A DNA stretch of 64,000 nt from CAZJBS01 sp964544475 (GTDB taxonomy: Bacteria; CLD3; SB21). The notes under the pieces were generated by a model. It saw only the letters and a list, made by a program, of their open reading frames with translations. It ran no database searches and was not told the origin of the DNA. The stretch lies in contig CAZJBS010000014.1 of the NCBI GenBank assembly GCA_964544475.1, positions 15,939 through 79,938 on the forward strand. Direction: 5' to 3'. This document shows positions 16,673-25,998 of the stretch, piece after piece (positions within the stretch are counted from its first letter, which is position 1; every line of letters starts with the position of its first letter). The position numbers and the translations under genes are program-made.

Positions 16673-17938
16673 TTGGACTTAGCCCAGAAGCTCAAATCCA
16701 TAACGGATGAGACGTTGCGTTTGATTGCCATTGTGGAAATTGGCAAGCTGCTGAACTCAACGCTGGAATTAAACCGGATTCTATCGATCATCCTTGATAC
16801 GGCCGTGCAGAATTTGAACGCGGATCGGGGAACGGTCTATCTCGTCGACCATGAAAAAAAGGAACTGTGGTCCAAGGTACTTCAAGGAGACAACATCGTG
16901 GAAGTTCGGCTTCCGATAGGCCAGGGCATCGCCGGCTATGTGGCCGAATCTGGAAAACGGGTCATGCTGCGCGATGTGTACAAAGATCCACGATTCAATG
17001 CGGCGTTTGACAGGAAGACGGGCTACCGGACAAAAACCATGTTGTGTACGCCGATGAGGAATCGCAACGATGAATTGATCGGCGTATTCCAGATCCTGAA
17101 CAAACACGATGGCTACTTCACTTTGGATGATGTCAAGTTCCTCGACACGCTGTCGGTCGACGCGTGCATTGCCCTTGAAAATGCGCGACTGCACGAAGAA
17201 GCTCTGGAAAAGCAAAAAATGGAAAAGGAACTGGAAGTCGCCGCGACGATCCAGAAGATGATATTGCCAAAGAAGATTCCCCAAATTCCCGCCTGTGAGA
17301 TTGCCGGCCTCAACGTGCCGTCCAAACAGGTTGGAGGGGATTATTATGACGTCGTCTATTTGCCGGACGGCCGCATCGCGTTGGTCATTGCGGATGTCTC
17401 CGGAAAAAGCGTTCCCGGCGCCTTGCTCGTATCCACACTGCAGGCATCGTTGCGGGCCTATCTTGAAAGTCCCTTCGAATTGGCTCGCCTCGTTACGAAA
17501 TTGAACTCGATTATTTTGGCCAACTCAACAACGGACAAGTTCATCACATTCTTTATCGGTATTTTTGATCCGACATCGAAGCTATGGACCACACTTAATG
17601 CGGGCCACAATCCGCCTCTGCTGTGCCGCGGGGGAGCCGTGAACCACATTAAGGCCGGTGGTATACCATTGGGTATGGTCGAGTTCAACGGGTATGTTTC
17701 GCAGGAGCACCAACTCGAATCAGGCGATGTCGTTGTCATGTTCACCGACGGCGTGACGGAGGCTGCAGATCCGGACGACGAATTTTATGATGATCATCGG
17801 CTCGAAGCGTGTGTTCTGAAGAACCAGCACCTGTCGGCCGAAGCCCTCAAAGACGCGATGGTCACCGATTTGGGGAATTTCGTCAGGGGCGCCGAGCAAT
17901 CCGACGACATAACTGTATTGGTTTTGAAAGTCATTTAG
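16673..17938 (+). CDS. GAF-domain PP2C-type serine/threonine phosphatase (RsbU-like)
   Basis: A roughly 421-residue cytoplasmic protein. Residues 20-180 form a GAF sensory domain (containing DRGTVYLVDHEKKELWSKV), followed by a short coiled coil. The PP2C/SpoIIE phosphatase domain then shows GGDYYDV, IADVSGKS, LNAGHNPPLLC, MFTDGVTEA and QSDDITVLVL, which keep the metal-binding aspartates. Such enzymes dephosphorylate anti-sigma antagonist proteins in partner-switching stress pathways. I chose TTG 16673 because GGAG lies 8 nt upstream; a frame open from 16589 would add a non-conserved 28-residue stretch. No anti-sigma kinase or STAS partner is adjacent, so its target is unknown. Confidence 0.85.
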   Translation: MDLAQKLKSITDETLRLIAIVEIGKLLNSTLELNRILSIILDTAVQNLNADRGTVYLVDHEKKELWSKVLQGDNIVEVRLPIGQGIAGYVAESGKRVMLRDVYKDPRFNAAFDRKTGYRTKTMLCTPMRNRNDELIGVFQILNKHDGYFTLDDVKFLDTLSVDACIALENARLHEEALEKQKMEKELEVAATIQKMILPKKIPQIPACEIAGLNVPSKQVGGDYYDVVYLPDGRIALVIADVSGKSVPGALLVSTLQASLRAYLESPFELARLVTKLNSIILANSTTDKFITFFIGIFDPTSKLWTTLNAGHNPPLLCRGGAVNHIKAGGIPLGMVEFNGYVSQEHQLESGDVVVMFTDGVTEAADPDDEFYDDHRLEACVLKNQHLSAEALKDAMVTDLGNFVRGAEQSDDITVLVLKVI

Positions 17939-18004
17939 TCGTTCACCGTCGTAACCTGTCACGCCAAGGACGTCACAGGCCGTCAATTCAGCACGGAGGA
18001 CCTT

Positions 18005-18919
18005 ATGAGAAACTCTGTCGTGTTAGCATTCCTTTCCTTCTTCTTCTTGCCGGCGGTTTCCGCGCAAACCAATCCGTTCGCGGCGCTTGTAATTGATCGG
18101 CACGGTGACGTCACCGCTGGTCATGTTCCATTGCGTCCCATCCAACCAATGGACGTCCTGCTGCAAGGCGATTCGGTTGACATTGCCTATGGCGGCATCG
18201 TCAAAATCCTTACGATGGATGGTCGCATGGAAGAACACACGTCCTCATGGAAAATTCCGGCGTCTCCGTTGGAGACCCGGGGGCTGGGCGACATCGTCGC
18301 CCGGACACATGCGGTACTCGATTGGGCCGCCGTCAAGAGGACTGAAAAACCGAACCACATGAGAGGAAATGATCCGGCGGTGTTCTTGAGCGCTCCCAGA
18401 AACACGTACGTGTTGGATTCCGACCGGCTGACATGGAGCGGTCCTTCCAAGAGGGAGTATTCTGTTCACATTCGGTGCTATGACAACGGGTACTCGTATA
18501 AAACAAATGTCCATGATCTGTCGTGTCCGCTTGATAAAGGAGCTTTGGAGGATGGCAGAGTGTACTATTGGCACGTGGCCTACGCAGGCCAGACGATATC
18601 CGAGATTCCTGCCGCTGTTTGGTTTGCAAAGTTGCCATCTGCGAAACGAACGGAACTGCACATCGAACAAAACCAGCTACGATCGATCATGAGCCCCGAT
18701 ACGACATCGTCGGCATTTGTGCTGTTGGACACGCAGATTCTTGTGAAATACGAACTCTATGCCGACGCCATCCGAAGACTCGAGACCATTCGCGACGACG
18801 GGGGCAAGGTTCATTTGACCCAAGCCTTGTACGCCTTTGTGTATGACAAACTCGATATGAAATATGAGAGCGAATCGGCTCTGCGGATGACCGATATCCA
18901 GCAAGGGTCAATTAAATGA
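18005..18919 (+). CDS. Secreted FecR-like protein, unknown function
   Basis: A 304-residue exported protein (signal peptide about residues 1-21, cleavage after VSA-Q). Residues 30-90 resemble a FecR-type beta domain (VIDRHGDVTAGHVPL ... LLQGDSVDIAYGGIVKI). The middle (residues 130-220) is a beta-rich segment like a fibronectin type III or interlaced domain, with YYWHVAY. The C-terminal ~80 residues are helical. It follows the PP2C phosphatase by 66 nt and has a good GGAGG site. It may sense or scaffold at the envelope; no catalytic motif is visible. Confidence 0.65.
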   Translation: MRNSVVLAFLSFFFLPAVSAQTNPFAALVIDRHGDVTAGHVPLRPIQPMDVLLQGDSVDIAYGGIVKILTMDGRMEEHTSSWKIPASPLETRGLGDIVARTHAVLDWAAVKRTEKPNHMRGNDPAVFLSAPRNTYVLDSDRLTWSGPSKREYSVHIRCYDNGYSYKTNVHDLSCPLDKGALEDGRVYYWHVAYAGQTISEIPAAVWFAKLPSAKRTELHIEQNQLRSIMSPDTTSSAFVLLDTQILVKYELYADAIRRLETIRDDGGKVHLTQALYAFVYDKLDMKYESESALRMTDIQQGSIK

Positions 18920-19000
18920 CAAAAATCATTGTAAAACGGAACAATTTTGCCGTTATTGACGTTGTATAGGCACTTGATGACCATACGACAACGGCAGGAA

Positions 19001-19417
19001 ATGACGAAGAAAGCATTTACATTCATTGTCTCTGTAGTTCTGATTGCTTCGCTGGGTGTATCCAGCCTGGTTTCGATGAAACCGATGGCCTGTGCGTCCA
19101 AAAAGAGTTCGTCATCCTGTTGCCCTGCCCAAACGCAAGCCAATGACGACTGCACATCTGTCTCCTCCGCGTATCCCGCTCCCGCAATTTCCAGTCCCAA
19201 AAAATGCTGTTGTCCGACCTTTAGCGCCGTCGACCAACGTCTGGACGAGACTTTGCCCGACACCAGAAGCAAGTCTGAATCGATAAGACCCGTGTTTGCA
19301 GCGGTCTTGCCGCCTGCTGACTTCCTGATCAAATCCGCCGTCGAACTTCCGCCTTCATCACACTGTCCACGATCATCTCAAGAGCGCGCAGCGCTTCTGC
19401 AGGTATTCCTGATCTGA
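19001..19417 (+). CDS. Small secreted cysteine-rich protein preceding metal-efflux genes
   Basis: A roughly 138-residue protein with an N-terminal signal sequence (MTKKAFTFIVSVVLIASLG). The mature part holds clustered cysteines: MACASKK, SSSCCPA, NDDC, PKKCCCPTF and SHCPR. Such short Cys-rich secreted proteins commonly sit just ahead of CusC/CusA/CusB genes in FCB bacteria, where they are thought to bind or sense metal; the likeness to the HYC_CC_PP group is by layout, not by an exact motif match. Two further in-frame ATG or upstream starts exist (18947, 18977). I prefer 19001 because it places the signal peptide at the N-terminus, although the AGGAA lies very close to it. Confidence 0.6.
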   Translation: MTKKAFTFIVSVVLIASLGVSSLVSMKPMACASKKSSSSCCPAQTQANDDCTSVSSAYPAPAISSPKKCCCPTFSAVDQRLDETLPDTRSKSESIRPVFAAVLPPADFLIKSAVELPPSSHCPRSSQERAALLQVFLI

Positions 19418-19457
19418 TTCCTTCTCCTTCATTGTGATTTCATGACATGATAGGCAG

Positions 19458-19476
19458 CACAGCCTGTTTGGCTGTG
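19458..19476 (+). other. Perfect 7-bp hairpin upstream of the efflux genes
   Basis: CACAGCC (19458-19464) pairs with GGCTGTG (19470-19476) around a 5-nt TGTTT loop. It has no T-tract, so it is not a terminator. It lies about 30 bp ahead of the TolC-family start and could be an operator or an mRNA stem. Confidence 0.3.
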
Positions 19477-19505
19477 ACTGTTCATTGAATCATCAGGAGA
19501 ATGTG

Positions 19506-20771
19506 ATGCAGCAAGCGTTATTGGCGTTACTTCTGCTGTCGGGCCTCAATACCAAAGCCGACGGCCAGAACAGCCTGGATGCCCTTATTGAGGAAGCTCT
19601 TACTCATAATCCTCAACTTCATTCCATCCGACATCAATCCGAAGCGGCCAAGCGTCAAATCGACCAAGCCATTTCCTGGGAATCTCCTCAAATCGGAATG
19701 GAATTTTATCAGACGCCCGTCGGTTCTTTTCCCATTCCTACGAAAAACAACATGGAAACGGATTACTTCATTCAGCAGATGTTTCCATGGCCGGGAAAGC
19801 TTTCCAGGATGGGCAACATTGCGGAGAATAATGCCAAGATGAAGGAAGAGGAAGTGAGAGCCCTGGAGAAAAAAATCATTCGCGACCTCAAGTCGGCTTA
19901 CTATGAGCTTTATTTGGTTCAGCGCAAAATGGATATCAATGAAGAAAATAAGCGAATGATGAGACGCATCTCGGATATCGCACTCAAACAATACGAGGTG
20001 GGCACCGGCAATCAATCCGAGATATTGAGAGCCCAGGTCGAATTGACCAAACTCACGAACGAGCGGATAGCTCTGGAAAAAGAAAAAGGGCTTATCGAGG
20101 CGATGATCAATAGGTTCGTCAGCAGGCCGGCGAATCACTCGCTCGGCCGCATTCCCGAACCCATAATCCATGATTTGGAATTGAACTTTGAAACCTTGGC
20201 GGCTTTGGCGGAGGAAAACAGGTCGGAACTGAAGGCCATGAATTACACGATCGAAATGTTCAAGTCCGAGCAGGCCCTGGCCAAACGCGAATTTTATCCG
20301 GATATCATGGTGCGGGGGATGTACAAAAACATGTCCAACAGCTCCAGGGATTTCTGGGCGCTTATGATCGGTTTCAATGTGCCCGTCGCTTTCTGGTCCA
20401 AAAAGAAATACCAGGGCAAGGTCAATGAGTATTCCCAACACATTAACCATGCCAAAATGGAATACAAAGACGCCCAGAACATGGTCGGCAGCGACCTGCA
20501 GACAGCCTTGGTCACCCTGGCGTCTTCACAAAAACAAGCCGATGAGATCAAAAAGAATCTCATCCCACAATCCGAAACATCGCTGGAAGCGGCTATGGCG
20601 TCTTACCAGGCGGGCAAAACAACCTTCATTATGGCGCTGGAAAGCTATCGTATGTTGCTTATGGCCAAGTTGGATTATCACATGGCGGTGATGAGTGCCG
20701 CGACCAGCGAGGCACAAGTGGAGCAGGTTGTGGGATTGAGCATGGACGAAATCAAGGAACGGCTCAAGTAA
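19506..20771 (+). CDS. TolC-family outer-membrane factor of a heavy-metal efflux system (CusC-like)
   Basis: A roughly 421-residue outer-membrane efflux protein. A short signal-like segment (MQQALLALLLLSGLNTKADG) is followed by the paired helical-repeat pattern of TolC proteins, including the SIRHQSEAAKRQIDQA and YYELYLVQRKMDINEENKRM helices. It forms the trans-envelope channel for the RND pump encoded next. The start ATG at 19506 is preceded by CAGGAGA. An alternative ORF extension from 19485 would place residues before a recognisable signal sequence. It is 21 nt upstream of the CusA-like gene. Confidence 0.85.
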   Translation: MQQALLALLLLSGLNTKADGQNSLDALIEEALTHNPQLHSIRHQSEAAKRQIDQAISWESPQIGMEFYQTPVGSFPIPTKNNMETDYFIQQMFPWPGKLSRMGNIAENNAKMKEEEVRALEKKIIRDLKSAYYELYLVQRKMDINEENKRMMRRISDIALKQYEVGTGNQSEILRAQVELTKLTNERIALEKEKGLIEAMINRFVSRPANHSLGRIPEPIIHDLELNFETLAALAEENRSELKAMNYTIEMFKSEQALAKREFYPDIMVRGMYKNMSNSSRDFWALMIGFNVPVAFWSKKKYQGKVNEYSQHINHAKMEYKDAQNMVGSDLQTALVTLASSQKQADEIKKNLIPQSETSLEAAMASYQAGKTTFIMALESYRMLLMAKLDYHMAVMSAATSEAQVEQVVGLSMDEIKERLK

Positions 20772-20792
20772 TTTGAGCCAGGAGAAGTTGGT

Positions 20793-23700
20793 ATGATAGA
20801 AAAGATAATCGATTGGAGTTCAAAGAATCGTCTCATTGTGATCTTCAGCTATGTGATATTGACGGGTTACGGCATCTACTCGGTCATGTATCTTCCGGTC
20901 GATGCGATACCCGACTTGTCCGAGAATCAAGTCATCATTTTTACGGAATGGATGGGGCGTTCGCCCCAGATCGTGGAAGCCCAACTCACGTTTCCGATCG
21001 TTTCATCACTGCAGGGACTTCCCGAGGTCACCGCAGTGCGGGCGGCGTCCATGTTCGGGATGTCGTTTGTTTTTGTGATCTTCGAAGACAATACGGATAT
21101 CTACTTTGCCCGAACACGAGTTCTCGAACGGCTGAGTACAGTGCGCGCGAGCCTGCCGCCGGGTGTCACACCGTCGTTGGGATCCGACGGAACCGGCGTC
21201 GGCCATGTGTTTTGGTACACCGTAGAAGGCAAAGGTTACGATCTTGGGACGCTGCGCGCCGTCCAGGATTGGTATATACGTTACAAACTGGCGTCGGTGG
21301 AAGGTGTAGCGGAAGTGGCCAGCATCGGTGGGTTTGTCAGGCAGTACCAGGTCGACATTAATCCCATTCAGCTGAGGGCCTATGACATGACCGTTTCGGA
21401 CGTGATCAACGCGATCCAACGGGGCAATAATGAGGTTGGGGGAAAAATAATCGAGGCAGGCGATGCGGAATATTTTGTGAGAGGCCAGGGATATATCCGT
21501 TCTGTCGGGGACATTGAAAATACAGTCGTCAAGTCCGCAGACAATGGAATTCCGGTATTCATCAAAAACGTTGCCAAAGTACAAATGGGCGGTGATATTC
21601 GGCGAGGATCTTTGGAGAAGGACGGCAAAGGTCAAGTGGTCGGCGGGATCATTGTTATGCGCAATGGCGAGAATGCCAAAGAGGTCATTGATCGCGTCAA
21701 AGAAAAGATAACAGAAATATCCCCGGGACTTCCTGCGGGCGTGCAGATTGTGGCTTCTTATGATCGCAGTACGCTTATTCGGGAAGCCATCGGAACCCTG
21801 GATCGCGCGCTCATCGAAGCGGCCATCACGGTTTCCATCATGGTGGCGCTTTTTCTTTTACATTTCAGAAGCATTGTCCGGATCATTATTGAGATCCCCG
21901 TATCGGTGCTGCTCTCATTCATTCTGATGCGGATATTCGGAATTACTTCCAACATCATGAGTCTCGGCGGCATCATCCTGGCCATAGGGGTGATTGTGGA
22001 CGCGTCGATCGTCATGGTGGAAAATGCCTATAGGAACATTGCCCATGCTTTGCAGGAAAAGGGGCACTTGAGTTCGGAAGACTACAAATCCATTTCCATT
22101 ACCTCGGCGAAACAGGTAGGCCGCGCGATATTTTTCTCGGAACTCATCATCCTCGTTTCGTTTCTGCCCGTTTTTCTTTTGACCGGGCAGGAAGGAAAAT
22201 TGTTTACTCCGTTGGCGTTCACCAAGACGTTTGTGATGGTGGCCTCCGCCGTCGTCGTGATTACGCTAATTCCTGTTCTGATGACCATGCTGATGCGGGG
22301 GAGGTTCAGGGCGGAGAAACACAACCCGCTTACCCGATTTTTCATATGGGTGTATGAGCCGATCATTCACCGGGTATTGAAGTATCGCAAGACAACAATT
22401 GCCATTAATGTGGCGGCGCTTGTGATCACCATTCCGATGATGTTCAGAACCGGTTCCGAATTCATGCCGCCGTTGGATGAAGGTTCGATTCTTTATATGC
22501 CCGTCACGCTTCCCAATGCATCGATCACGGAAGTGAACCGGATTCTGCAATTGCAGGATCAGATCATTCATACCGTGCCGGAAGTTCATCACGTGTTGGG
22601 CAAAGCCGGGCGTGCGGAGACCGCGACGGACAATGCGCCGCTGAGCATGATCGAGACGATTATTGTCCTGAAGCCCAAAGATGAATGGCGGCCCGGTATT
22701 ACGAAAAAAGATATCATAGCGGAGCTTGATCAAAGGCTGCAGATTCCCGGCGTCCGAAACGGATGGACTCAGCCGATCATTAACCGTATCAACATGCTTT
22801 CAACGGGGGTTCGGACGGACATCGGATTCAAGATATTCGGTGATAATTTGGACACCCTGGAATACTACGCGATCAAGGCGGAGCAATGGCTCAAGACCGT
22901 CGACGGAGCGGCGGATATCGTGGCCGAACGCGTCCAGAACGGCTACTACCTTGATATAGAAATCAAGCGGGAAGCGGCGGCCCGTTATGGAGTCAATATC
23001 GCCGACGTTCAAGATATTATTGAAACGGCCATCGGCGGGCAGAATTTAGGAATGGTACTGGAGGGAAGAATGCGATTTCCGATCCGAATGAGATATGAGC
23101 GCGAAATACGTGACAATATCGAAGCATTGAAGAATCTGATCATTCCCGTTACGGCGGCGTCGGGCATTTCGGCCGGTATGGGCTCTGTAAGCTTTGCGGC
23201 ACAGACGATGAGCGGAAGCCGCCCGATGGGCAGTTCGGACGGAATGGAAAATGCCGGTAAAACGAAGGAGACAACTGTTTCCAACGGGTTCTCTCTATTA
23301 ACGTCGTCCGGCAATTCGAAAGTGTACGTGCCGCTTTCGTACCTGGCGGATGTCCAAGTGCTGACGGGACCGCCTATGATCAACAGTGAGAACGGCATGC
23401 TGCGATCCATTGTTTTCATGAATACACGCGGCCGCGACATGGGCAGCGTCATGGAGGACGCGAAGAAAGTGATCGCCGACAACCTGAATCTGCCAACCGG
23501 ATATACCTACACCTGGAGCGGGCAGTATGAACACAAAGTGAGGGCGCAAAAGACGCTGATGGTCATTATGCCGGTTGTGTTTTTACTCATATTCTTCCTG
23601 TTGTTTTTTACTCTGCATGATTACAAGGAAGCCGGTGTCGTAATGCTGTCTGTGCCTTTCGCACTCATCGGCGGAATGTACATGATCTATTTCCTGGATT

Positions 23701-24134
23701 ACCATTTTTCGGTTGCCGTGTGGGTCGGGTTCATCGCGCTGTATGGAATTGCCACGGAAACGGGCGTCATTATGGTCGTGTACCTGCACGAGGCCCTGGA
23801 TAGACGCATTCAGGCCCATGAAAAAGGTTTGCGTGGGCCGATAATCCAACAAGATATTTACGACGCTACCGTGGAAGGTTCCGTGCTGAGGCTCCGGCCC
23901 AAACTGATGACAGTCAGTACGGCTATGATCGGACTGGTCCCTGTCATGTGGGCTACGGGCGCAGGCTCGGATGTGATGAAACCCCTTACGGCGCCGATGA
24001 TAGGCGGATTGTTCACTTCGGCGGTTCATGTGCTGGTGGTGACGCCCATTTTGTTTGCCATGATGAAGGAACGCGCTTTGAAAAAAGGAAAATTAGAAAA
24101 ATCGAAAATGGCGGAATGGATAAGAGAAGGATAA
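20793..24134 (+). CDS. cusA: Heavy-metal efflux RND transporter, probable Cu(I)/Ag(I) pump (CusA-like)
   Basis: A 1113-residue HME-family RND transporter with twelve membrane spans and the conserved helix-4 motif GVIVDASIVMVEN and helix motif ATETGVIM. It retains three methionines at residues 569 (LYMP), 619 (APLSMIET) and 668 (INMLSTG). Their spacing of 50 and 49 residues equals that of the E. coli CusA substrate methionines M573, M623 and M672, which supports Cu(I)/Ag(I). It is about 70 residues longer than typical CusA. The extra length is a Gly/Ser/Met-rich insert around residues 786-843, ahead of VYVPLSYLADV. Adjacent TolC and adaptor genes complete the tripartite pump. Zinc/cobalt transport (CzcA) is the alternative. 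Confidence 0.92.
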   Translation: MIEKIIDWSSKNRLIVIFSYVILTGYGIYSVMYLPVDAIPDLSENQVIIFTEWMGRSPQIVEAQLTFPIVSSLQGLPEVTAVRAASMFGMSFVFVIFEDNTDIYFARTRVLERLSTVRASLPPGVTPSLGSDGTGVGHVFWYTVEGKGYDLGTLRAVQDWYIRYKLASVEGVAEVASIGGFVRQYQVDINPIQLRAYDMTVSDVINAIQRGNNEVGGKIIEAGDAEYFVRGQGYIRSVGDIENTVVKSADNGIPVFIKNVAKVQMGGDIRRGSLEKDGKGQVVGGIIVMRNGENAKEVIDRVKEKITEISPGLPAGVQIVASYDRSTLIREAIGTLDRALIEAAITVSIMVALFLLHFRSIVRIIIEIPVSVLLSFILMRIFGITSNIMSLGGIILAIGVIVDASIVMVENAYRNIAHALQEKGHLSSEDYKSISITSAKQVGRAIFFSELIILVSFLPVFLLTGQEGKLFTPLAFTKTFVMVASAVVVITLIPVLMTMLMRGRFRAEKHNPLTRFFIWVYEPIIHRVLKYRKTTIAINVAALVITIPMMFRTGSEFMPPLDEGSILYMPVTLPNASITEVNRILQLQDQIIHTVPEVHHVLGKAGRAETATDNAPLSMIETIIVLKPKDEWRPGITKKDIIAELDQRLQIPGVRNGWTQPIINRINMLSTGVRTDIGFKIFGDNLDTLEYYAIKAEQWLKTVDGAADIVAERVQNGYYLDIEIKREAAARYGVNIADVQDIIETAIGGQNLGMVLEGRMRFPIRMRYEREIRDNIEALKNLIIPVTAASGISAGMGSVSFAAQTMSGSRPMGSSDGMENAGKTKETTVSNGFSLLTSSGNSKVYVPLSYLADVQVLTGPPMINSENGMLRSIVFMNTRGRDMGSVMEDAKKVIADNLNLPTGYTYTWSGQYEHKVRAQKTLMVIMPVVFLLIFFLLFFTLHDYKEAGVVMLSVPFALIGGMYMIYFLDYHFSVAVWVGFIALYGIATETGVIMVVYLHEALDRRIQAHEKGLRGPIIQQDIYDATVEGSVLRLRPKLMTVSTAMIGLVPVMWATGAGSDVMKPLTAPMIGGLFTSAVHVLVVTPILFAMMKERALKKGKLEKSKMAEWIREG

Positions 24135-24144
24135 TTTACAATTA

Positions 24145-24193
24145 TCAGTCAACAGTTAGCAGTAAACAGTTTACAGTTGACAGGGATCAGTTG
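24145..24193. repeat. Seven-copy tandem 7-bp repeat (nCAGTTR-type)
   Basis: Seven consecutive heptamers carry CAG at exactly 7-bp intervals (24146, 24153, 24160, 24167, 24174, 24181 and 24188). The consensus is A-CAG-T-T-A/G, slightly degenerate. The array fills most of the gap between the RND pump and the adaptor genes and contains GTAAA-CAG-TTTAC (24162-24174), a small inverted repeat. It resembles short tandemly repeated repetitive sequences seen in other phyla; function unknown. Confidence 0.8.
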
Positions 24194-24211
24194 AGATCAA
24201 GGAGAAGATAA

Positions 24212-25444
24212 ATGAATGTCGTTAAATTTATGTTAGTCATCGCAGGACTCAGCATCATGACGGCGGGGTGTTCGAAACCAAATGAATCGCGTGAAATGCA
24301 CGCTCAGGGCAGGGGAACCTATTATTGCCCCATGCATCCCGAAGTGACCTCAGAAAAACCTGGCATCTGTCCGATCTGCAACATGGAACTCGTGAAAATG
24401 GCAGATGAGGCCAAACCGATCCTGGAAGACATGCCGGGAATGATCAATCTGAGCACCCAAAAACAAGTTCTGGCCGATGTTTCGACGGTTAAGATCAAAA
24501 AAGAACCTTTGATGTACGAACTGGTCTCGTATGGCTACCTGGACTTTGCCGAACAAAACAGAAAATTGATCTCGGCGCGATTCGACGGACGCATCGAGAA
24601 ACTGTTTGTAAGCAAGACGGGAGAATTTGTTACCAGAGGTGAGCCCCTGTTCGAGATTTACAGCCCGGAGTTGGTACAAGCACAGCAAGAATATCTCATC
24701 GCGCTCGACAACACCGCATCCATTCTTAAAGTCTCTTTGAACGACACCGTGTCCGTCAGCAATTCTTTGATAAAATCGGCAAGGAAGCGGCTGGAATTGC
24801 ACGGAGTTACGAATGAACAAATTGTCAAACTCGAAACGAGCCGTGAAATTCAATATACCTTAACTTACTATTCTCCTGTCGCTGGGACCGTCATCGAGAA
24901 AAAGGTCCAGGAAGGCATGTATGTGAACGAGGGAACGCTCCTTTACGATATTGCCGATCTGTCCAGCGTGTGGAGTATCGCAGAAATCTACGAAAAGGAC
25001 TTACCTTTGATCAAAACGGGCGGTAATGTCAAGCTTCGACTTCCGGCGTATCCGAATGAAGTGTTTGAAGGCCAAATCACTCTGATTTATCCGGTCGTCA
25101 ACGCGCAAACGCGCACGGTAAGAGTCCGATCTGAATTCCAAAACTTCCTCAATAAACTCAAACCGCAAATGTACGGTGAGATTATTTTTCAGGAAGACCT
25201 GGGCCAACAATTGTTGATCCCCGAGGAGGCCGTTTTGTTTACTGGAAAACGGCAGATCGTATGGGTAAAAACGGGGGAGGAACGCTTTGAATCTGTGGAA
25301 GTGACGCTTGGAATAAAATCGAGTGGAAAATACCAGATTCTCGCAGGGCTGAAGGAAGGGGATGAAGTATCCATAAGCGGAGGATTTCTGATCGACTCCG
25401 AAAGCCAACTAAAAAGCGCAACACAAACCAGCCATTCTCACTAA
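24212..25444 (+). CDS. cusB: RND periplasmic adaptor with heavy-metal-binding domain (CusB-like)
   Basis: A 410-residue lipoprotein-type membrane fusion protein (signal ending TAGC, Cys20). Residues 37-63 form the small metal-binding domain YYCPMHPEVTSEKPG...CPICNM, with a Cys/His/Met-rich pattern found in CusB/CzcB adaptors and P1B ATPases. Beta-barrel, lipoyl and coiled-coil regions follow, including GRIEKLFVSKTGEFV and GTVIEKKVQEGMYVNEGTLLYDI. It bridges the pump and the outer-membrane channel and delivers metal to the pump. A GGAGAAG site precedes the ATG. It is separated from cusA by 77 bp containing the heptamer repeat. Confidence 0.9.
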   Translation: MNVVKFMLVIAGLSIMTAGCSKPNESREMHAQGRGTYYCPMHPEVTSEKPGICPICNMELVKMADEAKPILEDMPGMINLSTQKQVLADVSTVKIKKEPLMYELVSYGYLDFAEQNRKLISARFDGRIEKLFVSKTGEFVTRGEPLFEIYSPELVQAQQEYLIALDNTASILKVSLNDTVSVSNSLIKSARKRLELHGVTNEQIVKLETSREIQYTLTYYSPVAGTVIEKKVQEGMYVNEGTLLYDIADLSSVWSIAEIYEKDLPLIKTGGNVKLRLPAYPNEVFEGQITLIYPVVNAQTRTVRVRSEFQNFLNKLKPQMYGEIIFQEDLGQQLLIPEEAVLFTGKRQIVWVKTGEERFESVEVTLGIKSSGKYQILAGLKEGDEVSISGGFLIDSESQLKSATQTSHSH

Positions 25445-25550
25445 GGAGGGGCTTCGGAAAGAAGAAAAATAGGTACTGATAAATCAGAAATGAGTATTGT
25501 TTATCCCAGGTCAAGCCACTATGTTTCAACCAATCAAGAAGGAGTCTATC

Positions 25551-25928
25551 ATGAGAATCATCCAGAATTGTTTTGTCCTCATGCTGGTATTTAATTTCAA
25601 CGTATCCATCTCTGGCGCTCAGGAAAAGCAGGGAATGAAGGATGATACTTCTGATCTTACGTTATTGGAGTTTAAGGACATCCGTATCAACGTCCCGACC
25701 ATCAAGTGTGGCAGCTGCGTCAAGACTGTGAGCACGGCTCTGGCGGCTGTCGAAGGCGTTAAGGAGGTAAACGTGGATAAGAAAAAGAAAATTGCACTCG
25801 TGAAATACGATGCATCAAGGGTCACGCCCTCCGACCTTGAGACGGCGATTGCCAAGTCCGGCTATGATGCCAATGCCACCAAACGCGACAATGAGGCGTA
25901 TCAGAATCTGGATGCCTGTTGCAGATAG
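25551..25928 (+). CDS. Periplasmic heavy-metal-associated (HMA) domain protein, MerP/CopZ-like
   Basis: A 125-residue protein with a signal peptide (MRIIQNCFVLMLVFNFNVSISGA). An HMA domain of ~70 residues includes IKCGSCVKTVSTAL (C-x-x-C metal-binding loop), KEVNVDKKKKIALVKYD and SGYDANAT. The C-terminus ends in CCR. The fold delivers or scavenges soft metal ions such as Cu(I) or Hg(II). Export makes it a periplasmic metallochaperone, presumably handing metal to the adaptor or pump encoded upstream. The start is set by AAGGAG six nt before the ATG; an upstream open frame from 25497 lacks a ribosome site. Confidence 0.88.
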   Translation: MRIIQNCFVLMLVFNFNVSISGAQEKQGMKDDTSDLTLLEFKDIRINVPTIKCGSCVKTVSTALAAVEGVKEVNVDKKKKIALVKYDASRVTPSDLETAIAKSGYDANATKRDNEAYQNLDACCR

Positions 25929-25998
25929 TTGTGTCATTGACGCCCTGTCGGTTCTAATATGGACAGAAAATCAACCATCATTTGTTGGGAGAAATCGT

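Noticed and set aside
17955..17979. Hairpin CCTGT...ACAGG with mismatch after the PP2C gene
   Set aside because: The stem is short with a mismatch and there is no T-tract, so I cannot call it a terminator or operator.
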